Origin: an uncultured Alphaproteobacteria bacterium
Lineage (GTDB): Bacteria > Pseudomonadota > Alphaproteobacteria > CALKHQ01
Assembly: GCA_937988735.1 (NCBI GenBank)
Contig: CALKHQ010000196.1
Location: 1-34,705, forward strand
Reading direction: 5' to 3'
Length of the DNA: 34,705 nucleotides
Under the pieces are notes generated by a model. It was not told the origin of the DNA and did not search any database. It saw only the letters and a list, made by a program, of their open reading frames with translations. This document shows, piece by piece, positions 1 through 9,073 of the stretch (position 1 is its first letter; each line of letters opens with the position of its first letter). A program made the translations under genes and the position numbers.

Positions 1-350
1 AAGAAGATCCGGTTGAGCCCCGGCGGCGTCAGATCCGCAATGCGCGAGGCGGCTTCGAAGGCCTTCGGGTGGCCCATCTGGAACGGCGGCGCATAGTCCA
101 TCTGCGCGGCCTGCTCCTGGATGGCCTTGACGATGCGGGGACGCCCGTGCCCGGCGTTGACGCACCACAGCCCGGCGGTGCCGTCCAGCACCGTCCGGCC
201 GTCGTGCGACGTGTAGTGCATGTCCTTGGCCGCGACCAGCAACCGCGGCGCGCCCTTGAACTGCCGGTTCGCCGTGAAGGGCATCCAGAACGACGACAGA
301 TCATTCGGGATCACCGGAGCGGTGCTGCGCACGTCGTCGGGTGCGACCAT
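1..350 (-). CDS. Omega-amino acid:pyruvate aminotransferase (class III), N-terminal part
   Basis: This is the first 116 codons of a PLP-dependent class III aminotransferase of the beta-alanine/omega-amino acid:pyruvate type. Such enzymes move an amino group from an omega-amino acid to pyruvate in the cytosol. The translation has the family N-terminus: 'PNDLSSFWMPFTANRQFK', then 'DGRTVLDGTAGLWCVNAGHGRP' split over residues 57-78, then 'MDYAPPFQMGHPKAFEAA'. The ATG at 350 follows a strong GAGGAGG ribosome site. The PLP-lysine and the rest of the protein lie beyond the left edge, so integrity cannot be judged. It lies 92 bp downstream of the small membrane-protein gene at 443-655 on the same strand and may be cotranscribed with it. 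The family assignment is firm; the exact amino donor is not. Confidence 0.88.
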   Translation of the reverse strand, partial: MVAPDDVRSTAPVIPNDLSSFWMPFTANRQFKGAPRLLVAAKDMHYTSHDGRTVLDGTAGLWCVNAGHGRPRIVKAIQEQAAQMDYAPPFQMGHPKAFEAASRIADLTPPGLNRIF

Positions 351-442
351 GGCGCGATCCTCCTCGCAAGAATTCGTTGCGCGGCAAGATGCGCCATCGC
401 CGGAAGGAAAAAAAGGGGCTTCGGGGCCGCAGCCGGGCGCGG

Positions 443-655
443 TCAGCGTGTCCCTTCCGCGACCACCCGGATCGGGAGCACCTCCCCGTTCGCCGTCGGC
501 TGCACCGTCCTCGGCTCGAGGGAGAGCGACGACGCCGCGATCAGGAGAATGACGGCGAACGCGACCGCGCCGAACACCACCAGCTCGATGATGCCCCTGC
601 GCAGGTCGGTAGCCCTGCCCTCATGCCCCGGGATGTCCCGCAGGCGTGCCATCAT
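443..655 (-). CDS. Small single-pass membrane protein, hypothetical
   Basis: This is a 70-residue product if translation starts at the first of two adjacent ATGs (655), which follow a GGGGAGG ribosome site. The frame stays open further upstream, but the extra residues look like non-coding sequence. Residues about 1-18 are hydrophilic and charged. Residues about 20-42 form one strongly hydrophobic segment (IIELVVFGAVAFAVILLIAA), followed by a short polar tail. I do not recognise the family. The upstream 150 bp contain two CRP/FNR-like palindromes. It precedes the aminotransferase gene on the same strand. It is likely real because of the membrane segment and ribosome site, but no function can be given. 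Confidence 0.6.
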   Translation of the reverse strand: MMARLRDIPGHEGRATDLRRGIIELVVFGAVAFAVILLIAASSLSLEPRTVQPTANGEVLPIRVVAEGTR

Positions 656-725
656 CCCCGCCTCCCCGTTCTGCCGGTGCCCGCTGCACCTGCGGCAGAG
701 GATGGAGCGAGGCGGCACGCAATTC

Positions 726-772
726 TGTGACCGGAGTCACGTTACCCTCGGAAGGCCGTGACCGCCGTCACG
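726..772. promoter_or_regulatory. Twin CRP/FNR-like palindromes (GTGAC-N4-GTCAC)
   Basis: Two inverted repeats are visible: TGTGA-ccggag-TCACG at 726-741 and CGTGA-ccgccg-TCACG at 757-772. Their centres are 31 bp apart, close to three helical turns. They resemble the TGTGA-N6-TCACA half-sites of the CRP/FNR family. They lie 78 and 109 bp upstream of the ATG of the small membrane-protein gene, just after the stop of the Sel1 gene. Regulation of the membrane protein, and perhaps of the aminotransferase, is inferred. Confidence 0.5.
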
Positions 773-807
773 CCGGCGGTCGGCCGGCTCCCTCCTCCGA
801 CTGTCTC

Positions 808-2184
808 CTACCGTCGGGCGGTGATCAGCCGTCGTGCTGGCTCGGCAGCGGGCGCGTCCTCGGTGCGGACGACCGTGACGTCATCGGCGGCCACGGTCCC
901 GTCGGCCAGCACGTCCCGCGCGACATCCACCATCGCCTCGTCGACCAGGCCCTGCTCGACCAGCGCGTCCAGCGCCGCCTCGTCGAGCACCCCGGCTCCC
1001 GCCAGTTCGGCGAGGGCCGTCTCGTCGAGGATTCCCGCCTCGACGAGACGGTCCACAAGCTCCTCGGTCAGCACGCCGTCCTCGACGAGCTCCGCGATCT
1101 CCTCGGCGTCCAGGGTGCCGTCTGCCAGCGCCTCCGAAAGCTCCGGCGGCAGCGGCGCCTCGAACGGGATGCCGGCCTCCTCCACGACGTCGGCGGCGAT
1201 TCCCGGCTCGACCGGCACATCCTCCGGCGCGACCTCGTTCAGCAGCGCGTCCTGATCCAGGGCCGCCAGATCACCGATTCCGTCCGCAACGGCCCCCCCA
1301 TCGGCGACCGGCTCCTCGGCAACGGGGTCGACGGCATCGGCGACCGCATCGTCGAGCACCTGGGCCTCCAGCGCATCGGCCGCGAGCGCCGCCGGATCTT
1401 CGGCCACGTCGCCCTCGACCACATCACTCTCGGCCAGGACCGGCCCGGCGGCCTCGGCCCCGATGGCGGCCGGCTCCCGGCCGTCCACCGTGTCAGCGCC
1501 CGGCACCTCACCGTCCGCCCCCGGCATCCCGTCAGACGTCGCCGCCGTGCCGTTCTCTTCCGTGGCGACGGTCACGTCGGCAACCGCGGTTCCGTCGCGC
1601 GCTGCATCCGGGGGCGCGCCCGCGTCTGCGACCGCAGGATCGGCCGCATCGGCGTCGCGCACCGCCACGTCCGGCTGCGGCGGCGGAAGGCCGTCGCGGG
1701 TGGGCACGCCAGCCGGCTGGTCCACATCGGCCGTGCGCGAGGGGGTCTGGCCGGGCGCGGAGTAGGCCGGGTCCCGGTCCGGCTCGTAACCCGGCGCGGC
1801 GGTCTGCCCGCCGGGACCCTCCGCGACCTGCGGTCCGCCCTCCCCCGTCTCGCGGGCGCGGAGCGTCTCCAGCACATTGTCCAGGGCCGCCTGGGCCTCG
1901 GCATGGTTCTGGCTGGCGGCCAGCCGATACCACATCGCGGCCCGGGCAAGGCTCGCCGGCACACCCTCACCGCGCTCGAACAGCCGGCCCAGCCAGTACT
2001 GCGCCACCGCGTCGCCGGCCTCGGCCAGCGGGCGCCACTGCGCCATCGCATCTTCGTAGTTGCCGGCCTCGTAGGCGGCGATGCCGTCCTCCACATCCGC
2101 GCGGGCCGCGCCGGGCCCCGCGGCGAGAGCGTACGTCAGGGCGCAGAGCGCCGCCGAAGTCCGCCAGAAGTCGCGCTTGGCCAT
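808..2184 (-). CDS. Sel1-repeat periplasmic protein with acidic linker and 14-residue tandem repeats
   Basis: This is a 458-residue exported protein. The ATG at 2184 is set by an AGGGAG ribosome site and is followed by a Sec-type signal peptide (residues 1-29, ending AGPGAARA). Residues about 31-100 contain two Sel1/TPR-like repeats (AYEAGNYEDAMAQWRPLAEAG, GDAVAQYWLGRLFERGEGV). Residues about 110-340 are a low-complexity acidic Ala/Asp/Pro/Glu linker. Residues 345-431 hold about six copies of a 14-residue helical unit of the form L-D-E-x-A-L-x-x-L-V-E-x-G-V. Sel1 proteins usually mediate protein-protein contacts; the partner is unknown. It is transcribed divergently from the M15-like gene at 2464. 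The C-terminal repeat array is not a family I recognise. Confidence 0.85.
   Translation of the reverse strand: MAKRDFWRTSAALCALTYALAAGPGAARADVEDGIAAYEAGNYEDAMAQWRPLAEAGDAVAQYWLGRLFERGEGVPASLARAAMWYRLAASQNHAEAQAALDNVLETLRARETGEGGPQVAEGPGGQTAAPGYEPDRDPAYSAPGQTPSRTADVDQPAGVPTRDGLPPPQPDVAVRDADAADPAVADAGAPPDAARDGTAVADVTVATEENGTAATSDGMPGADGEVPGADTVDGREPAAIGAEAAGPVLAESDVVEGDVAEDPAALAADALEAQVLDDAVADAVDPVAEEPVADGGAVADGIGDLAALDQDALLNEVAPEDVPVEPGIAADVVEEAGIPFEAPLPPELSEALADGTLDAEEIAELVEDGVLTEELVDRLVEAGILDETALAELAGAGVLDEAALDALVEQGLVDEAMVDVARDVLADGTVAADDVTVVRTEDAPAAEPARRLITARR
892..1113 (-). repeat. Tandem 14-residue (42-bp) coding repeats in the Sel1 protein
   Basis: This stretch codes for residues 358-431. 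It reads as successive units beginning LDAEEIAELVEDGV, LTEELVDRLVEAGI, LDETALAELAGAGV, LDEAALDALVEQGL and VDEAMVDVARDVLADG. A 13-residue degenerate copy (LPPELSEALADGT) precedes them. The repetition is clear at protein level and only partial at DNA level, mainly as recurring ctcgtcgag and gacgag blocks. Leucines at fixed positions suggest short stacked helices or an amphipathic solenoid. Confidence 0.75.
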
Positions 2185-2326
2185 GTGCCCATCTCCCTGC
2201 GAGGTGCGTCGCCCGAGCTGCCTCGAGCTTGGGAGCGAATTGCGGGCAAACTGTGGCATCGCACCCGGGTTGCATCCTGCGGCCGGCCTCGCCAGAATGC
2301 GGCGCGGCGAGGGGTACATTGCGGAA

Positions 2327-2356
2327 TTGATACAAATTCGAACCTGATTTCGAATT
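2327..2356. promoter_or_regulatory. AT-richer divergent promoter/operator with AATTCGAA inverted repeat
   Basis: The 279-bp gap between the divergent Sel1 and M15-like genes contains an island of lower GC. It carries a perfect 8-6-8 inverted repeat: AATTCGAA at 2335-2342, spacer CCTGAT, TTCGAATT at 2349-2356. TTGATA at 2327-2332 and TCGAAT at 2350-2355 are 17 bp apart and could be the -35 and -10 of a rightward promoter, overlapping the palindrome. Function as a promoter with an operator is inferred. Confidence 0.4.
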
Positions 2357-2463
2357 GTGCTTCCGCCGGCCGCGCCCGTAAATTGGCGACGGTGATTCGG
2401 GGGCTGGTCGATGTGCGTCGCAGGGTCGGTGCAGGCTTTGCGCAGGCGCAGCAGGAGACGGGG

Positions 2464-3267
2464 ATGATTCCGAGCGACGACAGCATTTCCGCGGCAGGTG
2501 AAGCCGCCCACCACCCGGTTGCCGACGACAGCCGGCCTGCCTCCTCCCCGCTCAGCCGGAGGGGTCTGATCCGTTCCGCCGCGATCGGCGTCGGGGCTGC
2601 CGCCGTCGGCCTCGGCCTCGCGTCCCGCAGCGCCCGCGCCGCCATCGGCATCATGCCGACGGACGAGGTGTTCAACTGGCGCGAGGCGATGATGGTCCGC
2701 CAGGCGGAGACGGTGAACACCTCCGCATCCCGGCGGGCCGAATACGGCCTCTTCCACAATCCCAACCCGGACGCGCCGGCATTCGATGCCAGCCAGAACA
2801 ACGACCGGCTGATTCCGTTCACGCCCGGCGAACGTTTCATCGTGCTCGACAACCGCCGCGGGGACGTGTTCAGCGGGGTCTATTTCCGCGACGGCACCTA
2901 CGTGCAGAGCGCGCTGCAGCAGATCTCCTACCTGTTCCGCGACCGCCGTAGCAACGAGGTGCGCCGGATCGACCCGAAGCTGATCGACGTGATCTACAGC
3001 GTGCTGAAGATGCTGGACACGCGCGAGCCGGTGCAGCTCGTGTCGGGCTACCGCACGGCGGCGACCAACGCGATGCTGGCGGCGCAGTCGAGCCGTGTCG
3101 CCCGCAACAGCTACCACATCCGCGGCATGGCGGCCGACATCCGCATCCCGGGCCGCAGCGTCGCCGGCATCCGTCAGGCGGCGCTGAGCATGCGGACCGG
3201 GGGCGTCGGCACCTACCCCAATTCCGACTACGTGTACCTGGACACGGGCCCGTTCCGCAGCTGGTGA
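2464..3267 (+). CDS. DUF882/peptidase M15-like protein, Tat-exported, probably catalytically impaired
   Basis: This is a 267-residue protein of the YcbK/DUF882 group within the M15 D-Ala-D-Ala carboxypeptidase fold, whose members act on peptidoglycan. The ATG at 2464 follows an AGGAGA ribosome site. Residues 31-59 form a twin-arginine signal (SRRGLIRSAA, hydrophobic core, ASRSARA), so export in folded form is expected. The C-terminal domain shows SGYRTAATN (194-202) and HIRGMAADIRIPG (218-230), giving zinc ligands His218 and Asp225. The family normally ends with a His-x-Asp-Thr-Gly motif; here it reads V-Y-L-D-T-G, with Tyr258 in place of the third ligand. The codon is TAC, one base away from CAC. 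It may therefore be a binding protein rather than an active peptidase. A strong terminator follows the gene. Confidence 0.85.
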   Translation: MIPSDDSISAAGEAAHHPVADDSRPASSPLSRRGLIRSAAIGVGAAAVGLGLASRSARAAIGIMPTDEVFNWREAMMVRQAETVNTSASRRAEYGLFHNPNPDAPAFDASQNNDRLIPFTPGERFIVLDNRRGDVFSGVYFRDGTYVQSALQQISYLFRDRRSNEVRRIDPKLIDVIYSVLKMLDTREPVQLVSGYRTAATNAMLAAQSSRVARNSYHIRGMAADIRIPGRSVAGIRQAALSMRTGGVGTYPNSDYVYLDTGPFRSW

Positions 3268-3290
3268 GCGCAGTCACGATACCGTTCGAA

Positions 3291-3319
3291 GGGGCCGGCC
3301 TCGCGCCGGCCCTTTTTTT
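3291..3319 (+). terminator. Rho-independent terminator after the M15-like gene
   Basis: A perfect 8-bp stem (GGGCCGGC 3292-3299 with GCCGGCCC 3305-3312) has a 5-nt loop and is followed directly by seven T residues. It closes the M15-like gene. The remaining ~245 bp up to coxS show no gene or convincing promoter hexamers. Confidence 0.9.
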
Positions 3320-3566
3320 GTTTGCGCCGGCGGAGATTGCGACGGATTCTCAGCTGCCTGCGACACCGTGACGTGCCCCGCCGGAACCGGGAGGAACAAG
3401 CCTTTCAACTGCTTGACCTCGCCGTTCCCTCTATTCAGACTGACAACGGTGAACATTCTCGGCGCGGCGGGCGCAGGCGTGCCCGCCGCCGCAGCATGCA
3501 TCAACCAGCACGCATCATGGGCGTTGGCAGCACAGGCAGCCGCCGCCCGGAATGAGGGAGGAGCGA

Positions 3567-4027
3567 ATGCCCACCGTGTCCATGACGGTGAACGGAAAGG
3601 CTGTGTCGGCCGAAGTTGAGGAGCGGACCCTGCTGGTCAGCTTCCTCAGGGACTCGCTCGGCCTCACCGGCACCCACGTCGGCTGCGACACCAGCCAGTG
3701 TGGCGCCTGTGTGGTCCATGTGAACGGCGATTCCGTGAAGTCCTGCACCATGCTGGCCGTTCAGGCCGAGGGTGCGAACGTGACCACCATCGAGGGTCTC
3801 GCCAGCGGCGAGGAGCTGCACCCGGTCCAGAAGGCGTTCCGCGAGCATCACGGGCTGCAGTGCGGCTTCTGCACCCCGGGCATGGTCATGAGCGCCGTGG
3901 ACCTGCTGCAGAAGAAGAAGTCGCCGTCCGAGGCCGAGATCCGCGAGTGGCTGGAAGGCAACATCTGCCGCTGCACCGGTTACCACAACATCGTGAAGGC
4001 GATCCAGGCAGCCGCGGGAGCCATGTG

Positions 4028-4028
<1 letters not shown>
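3567..4028 (+). CDS. coxS: Aerobic CO dehydrogenase-type small subunit, two [2Fe-2S] clusters
   Basis: This is the iron-sulfur subunit of a molybdenum hydroxylase of the xanthine oxidase family, which passes electrons from the molybdenum centre to FAD. It has 153 residues, normal for the family. The plant-type ferredoxin cluster is bound by Cys40, 45, 48 and 60 (GCDTSQCGAC ... SC). The second cluster is bound by Cys99, 102, 134 and 136 (CGFC ... CRC). An in-frame ATG lies 15 bp upstream, but the GAGGGAGGAG ribosome site sits between the two, so the start at 3567 is chosen. It is first of three genes, and its stop overlaps the coxL start (TGATG). The family is certain. Whether CO is the substrate is doubtful because the large subunit is form II. 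Confidence 0.95.
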
Positions 4029-6400
<2,372 letters not shown>

Positions 6401-6417
6401 GGGAGGGAATTCGAACC

Positions 6418-7212
6418 ATGTACAACTTCGCCTATCACCGCCCGTCCTCGGTCGCCGAGGCCGCTGCCGCGCTCGCCGCGGCGTCGGAGGGCAAGCTGCT
6501 CGCCGGCGGCATGACGCTGCTGCCGACGATGAAGCAGCGCCTCGCGCAGCCGTCGGACCTGATCGACCTTGGCGCGATTGCCGACATGAAGGGGATCAGC
6601 ACCACCGGCGACGGCGTCCGGATCGGCGCGATGACCACCCACGCCTCTGTCGCCTCGTCGGCGGAGGTGAAGGCCGCGATCCCGGCCCTCGCCCACCTCG
6701 CCGAGAACATCGGCGACCCGCAGGTCCGCAACCGGGGCACCATCGGCGGCTCGATCGCCAACAACGATCCGGCGGCCGACTATCCGGCGGCAGTGCTGGC
6801 GCTTGACGCCACCATCCAGACCAACAAGCGGACCATCGCCGCCGACGACTTCTTCACCGGCATGTTCGAGACGGCGCTGGAAGAGGGCGAGATCATCACC
6901 GCGGTCAGCTTCCCGAAGCCGCAGAAGGCGGCCTACGCGAAGTTCCCCAACCCGGCGTCCCGCTATGCGCTGGTCGGCGTCTTCGTGGCGCAGACGGCGA
7001 GCGGCGTGCGCGTCGCGGTCACCGGTGCCGCCCCGTGCGTGTTCCGCGCCAGCCAGATCGAGCAGGCGCTCGCAGGCAACTTCTCGCCGTCCGCGCTCGA
7101 TGGCCTCACCATCGACTCCAGCGGGCTCAACAGCGACATTCACGCCTCGCCGGAATATCGCGCCCACCTCATCGGCGTGATGGCGAAGCGGGCGGTTGCC
7201 GCCGCGGCCTGA
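6418..7212 (+). CDS. coxM: CO dehydrogenase-type medium subunit, FAD-binding
   Basis: This is a 264-residue flavoprotein subunit that accepts electrons from the small subunit. It contains the two FAD pyrophosphate-binding motifs of the family: AGGMTLLPTMK (residues 29-39) and TIGGS (108-112). The second is followed by an NNDPAADYP segment, typical of the form II/CutM group. A GGAGGG ribosome site precedes the ATG. It is 17 bp after coxL and last in the operon, because a strong terminator follows. The assignment to the FAD subunit is firm; the electron acceptor of the complex is not visible. Confidence 0.95.
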   Translation: MYNFAYHRPSSVAEAAAALAAASEGKLLAGGMTLLPTMKQRLAQPSDLIDLGAIADMKGISTTGDGVRIGAMTTHASVASSAEVKAAIPALAHLAENIGDPQVRNRGTIGGSIANNDPAADYPAAVLALDATIQTNKRTIAADDFFTGMFETALEEGEIITAVSFPKPQKAAYAKFPNPASRYALVGVFVAQTASGVRVAVTGAAPCVFRASQIEQALAGNFSPSALDGLTIDSSGLNSDIHASPEYRAHLIGVMAKRAVAAAA

Positions 7213-7236
7213 CCGGGGCATCGGCACGAAAACCGA

Positions 7237-7265
7237 GGGCCGGGCTTTCGCCCGGCCCTTCTTCT
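7237..7265 (+). terminator. Terminator at the end of the cox cluster
   Basis: A perfect 9-bp stem (GGGCCGGGC 7237-7245 and GCCCGGCCC 7250-7258) with a TTTC loop is followed by the T-rich TTCTTCTTT. It lies between the convergent coxM and PRC-barrel genes. An A-run on the other side is weak, so it mainly serves the rightward direction. Confidence 0.85.
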
Positions 7266-7283
7266 TTGCCGCGCCGGTCGGGG

Positions 7284-7643
7284 CTACGGCCAGTACGGCG
7301 GCACGCCGTAATGGGTGTGGATCCGGCTCTCCCAGTCGCGGTCGCCCCAGATGTCCTCGCTCTCCCGGTATTCGGGCGCATTCTTCACCTGGTCGGCCGT
7401 AACGTTGGTGACATAGCCGTTGAGGCCGGTGTCGTACTTCAGCGTCGCCCACGGCAGCGGATATTCGCTTTCGCCCATCCCGAGGAAGCCGCCGAAGGTC
7501 ATGACCGCGTAGGTGACGCGTCCGGAAACCTTGTCGATCATCATCCGGTCGATCTGCCCGATCCGCTCGCCGTCGGGGCCGTAGACGTCGGTGCCTTCGA
7601 CCCGGTCCGACGAGATCTGGCTGCTGACATATGCCTGTGCCAT
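7284..7643 (-). CDS. PRC-barrel domain protein
   Basis: This is a 119-residue protein made almost entirely of one PRC-barrel, a small beta-barrel shared by photosynthetic reaction-centre H subunits and RimM-like proteins. The family pattern is visible: GTDVYGPDGERIGQIDRMMIDKVSGRV, then YAVMTFGGFLGMGESEYPLPW. The ATG at 7643 is used because a GGAG site lies 7 bp upstream; a GTG four codons earlier would overlap that site. In many alphaproteobacteria such free-standing PRC-barrel proteins are abundant and often stress-related, but their role is unproven. No membrane segment is seen. It converges on the cox terminator and is divergent from the peroxiredoxin gene. Confidence 0.85.
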   Translation of the reverse strand: MAQAYVSSQISSDRVEGTDVYGPDGERIGQIDRMMIDKVSGRVTYAVMTFGGFLGMGESEYPLPWATLKYDTGLNGYVTNVTADQVKNAPEYRESEDIWGDRDWESRIHTHYGVPPYWP

Positions 7644-7828
7644 CGCTGTCTCCACTGTGTGAGGATGAGCGCAGAACAGAACGCACGGGCTTTCGTTCCG
7701 AGGTGCGCGCCGGCGGAGCCGGTTGCGCTTCCCTTTCGCAGGCGGCTGTATTACCTCGTCTGCGAGCGGAGCGGCCGCGCCGCGCCCGCCGGAAACGGGA
7801 CAACCACAAGCACATGAGGGATGAAACG

Positions 7829-8314
7829 ATGGCGATCCAGGTTGGCGACAAGGTTCCGGAAGCGACCCTCAAGGCCATCGGCCCGGACGGCCCGATGGAC
7901 GTATCGACCCAGGACCTGTTCAGCGGCAAGACGGTGGCGCTGTTCTCGGTGCCCGGCGCCTTTACCCCGACCTGCACCGCCCGGCACGTGCCGAGCTTCC
8001 GCGACAACGCCGAGGCCCTCAAGGCCAAGGGCGTGGACGAGATCGTCTGCATGTCGGTCAACGATCCGTTCGTGATGAAGGCCTGGGGCGAGTCGCTGAA
8101 CTGCGACGGCAAGGTGCGGATGGTTGCCGACTGGAATGCGGACTTCGCGAAGAAGCTGGACCTCACCATGGACGGCAGCGCCTTCGGCCTCGGCACCCGC
8201 GGCAAGCGCTTCTCGATGCTGGTGAAGGACGGCGTGGTCAAGGCGTTGCATGTCGAGGAATCGCCGGGCCAGCTCAGCGTCTCCGACGCCGAGACGATGC
8301 TGAAGGACCTCTAG
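7829..8314 (+). CDS. Peroxiredoxin (Prx5/AhpE-like thiol peroxidase)
   Basis: This is a 161-residue cytosolic peroxidase that reduces H2O2 and organic hydroperoxides with a reactive cysteine. The peroxidatic Cys49 lies in PGAFTPTCTARHVP, the diagnostic motif of the Prx5 subfamily. Additional cysteines at 74 (EIVCMSVND) and 92 (SLNCDG) could resolve the sulfenic acid. The length matches the family. The ATG at 7829 follows GAGGGATG; an in-frame ATG 15 bp upstream overlaps that ribosome site. It is monocistronic and followed by a long hairpin. Confidence 0.93.
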   Translation: MAIQVGDKVPEATLKAIGPDGPMDVSTQDLFSGKTVALFSVPGAFTPTCTARHVPSFRDNAEALKAKGVDEIVCMSVNDPFVMKAWGESLNCDGKVRMVADWNADFAKKLDLTMDGSAFGLGTRGKRFSMLVKDGVVKALHVEESPGQLSVSDAETMLKDL

Positions 8315-8335
8315 CTCACGCCGAAGGATGCGAAG

Positions 8336-8369
8336 GGAAGGGGGCGGCAACGCCCCCTTCCTCATTTCC
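8336..8369 (+). terminator. Hairpin terminator after the peroxiredoxin gene
   Basis: A perfect 11-bp stem (GGAAGGGGGCG 8336-8346 and CGCCCCCTTCC 8351-8361) is capped by a GCAA tetraloop and followed by TCATTTCC. The stem is very stable but the T tract is short, so termination may be incomplete. Confidence 0.7.
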
Positions 8370-8400
8370 AGCCTGGAGCTGGCGGCGCCTTCACGATCGG

Positions 8401-8470
8401 CGCGCCGATCTCCGCGATCGTCACACACACCGCGCCGCGCCGATCTCCGCGATCGTCACACACACCGCGC
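8401..8470. repeat. Perfect 35-bp tandem duplication
   Basis: Two identical 35-bp units, 8401-8435 and 8436-8470, lie head to tail between the peroxiredoxin and VOC genes. Each contains two partial palindromes (CGCGATCG and a GCGCCG block) and a CACACACAC run. No open frame covers it. It may be a recent slippage duplication or a duplicated binding site; I cannot assign a function. The rest of the ~297-bp gap shows nothing else that I recognise. Confidence 0.95.
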
Positions 8471-8611
8471 CCGGCTTCCTCGATCGTGCCCCGTCCGGCC
8501 GGAGAAATTCGGCACCCCATGTCGGATGCTCCGCCCCCCGCCCGTCATACTGGCACCGATTCCGGCGACGCCCTTCCGCATGCGGGACGCCAACACCGAC
8601 GGAGAAAGCCG

Positions 8612-9022
8612 ATGCAGTTCCACGCCTACCTCACCTTCAACGGCCAGTGCCGCGAGGCGTTCACCTTCTACCAGCAGGTCCTGGGCGGAAAGATCGAGGC
8701 GATGCTCACCAACGACGACATGCCTGCCGGTGAGGCGATGTCGGAGGAATGGCGCGATCTCGTCGTCCACGCCTGCCTGGTGGTGGACGGCGCGGTGCTG
8801 ATGGCGTCGGACGCGCCGCCGCACCGCTACGAGAAGCCGCAGGGGTTTTCGGTCTCGATCCAGCTCGGCGACCCGCAGGAGGCGGAGCGGATATTCACCG
8901 CGCTCGCGGAAGGCGGCGAAGTGCGGATGGCGATCGGCAAGACCTTCTGGGCCGAGCGCTTCGGGATGCTCGTGGACCGCTTCGGCATCCCGTGGATGAT
9001 CAACTGCACACAGGGCTGCTGA
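8612..9022 (+). CDS. VOC-superfamily (PhnB/glyoxalase-like) protein
   Basis: This is a 136-residue protein of the vicinal-oxygen-chelate fold in the PhnB-like branch. The sequence opens with the characteristic YLTFNGQCREAFTFYQQVLGG and contains ASDAPPHRY, LGDPQEAERIFTALAEGG and FWAERFGMLVDRFGIPWMIN. The last is the typical C-terminal 'FGxxxDRFGIPWMIN' strand pair of this group. Members are annotated as glyoxalase- or bleomycin-resistance-like proteins, but most have no proven substrate. The ATG at 8612 is supported by GGAG 8 bp upstream. It converges with the secreted hypothetical gene at 9074. Confidence 0.88.
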   Translation: MQFHAYLTFNGQCREAFTFYQQVLGGKIEAMLTNDDMPAGEAMSEEWRDLVVHACLVVDGAVLMASDAPPHRYEKPQGFSVSIQLGDPQEAERIFTALAEGGEVRMAIGKTFWAERFGMLVDRFGIPWMINCTQGC

Positions 9023-9035
9023 CCCGGGCGCGCAG

Positions 9036-9065
9036 CCCGGGGGGAGCGCGTCCCGCGCCCCCGGG
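9036..9065. terminator. Possible bidirectional terminator between convergent genes
   Basis: The 51-bp gap holds an imperfect hairpin. CCCGGGGG (9036-9043) and CGCG (9047-9050) pair with CGCG (9054-9057) and CCCCCGGG (9058-9065), with a 3-nt bulge and a TCC loop. There is no T run on either side, so its role as a terminator is inferred from position. Confidence 0.4.
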
Positions 9066-9073
9066 CCGTCGCG

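Noticed and set aside
646..2463. Long open frame on the + strand running into the M15-like gene
   Set aside because: It is antisense to the Sel1 gene and gives Arg/His-rich low-complexity sequence with no family features. The true start at 2464 has a ribosome site and Tat signal.
3413..3447. Promoter for coxS from TTGACC and TATTCA
   Set aside because: The spacing between the hexamers is only about 13 bp, and no better pair is visible in the gap.
8401..8470. 35-bp repeats as a CRISPR array
   Set aside because: The two copies are directly adjacent with no spacer, and no cas gene is in the window.
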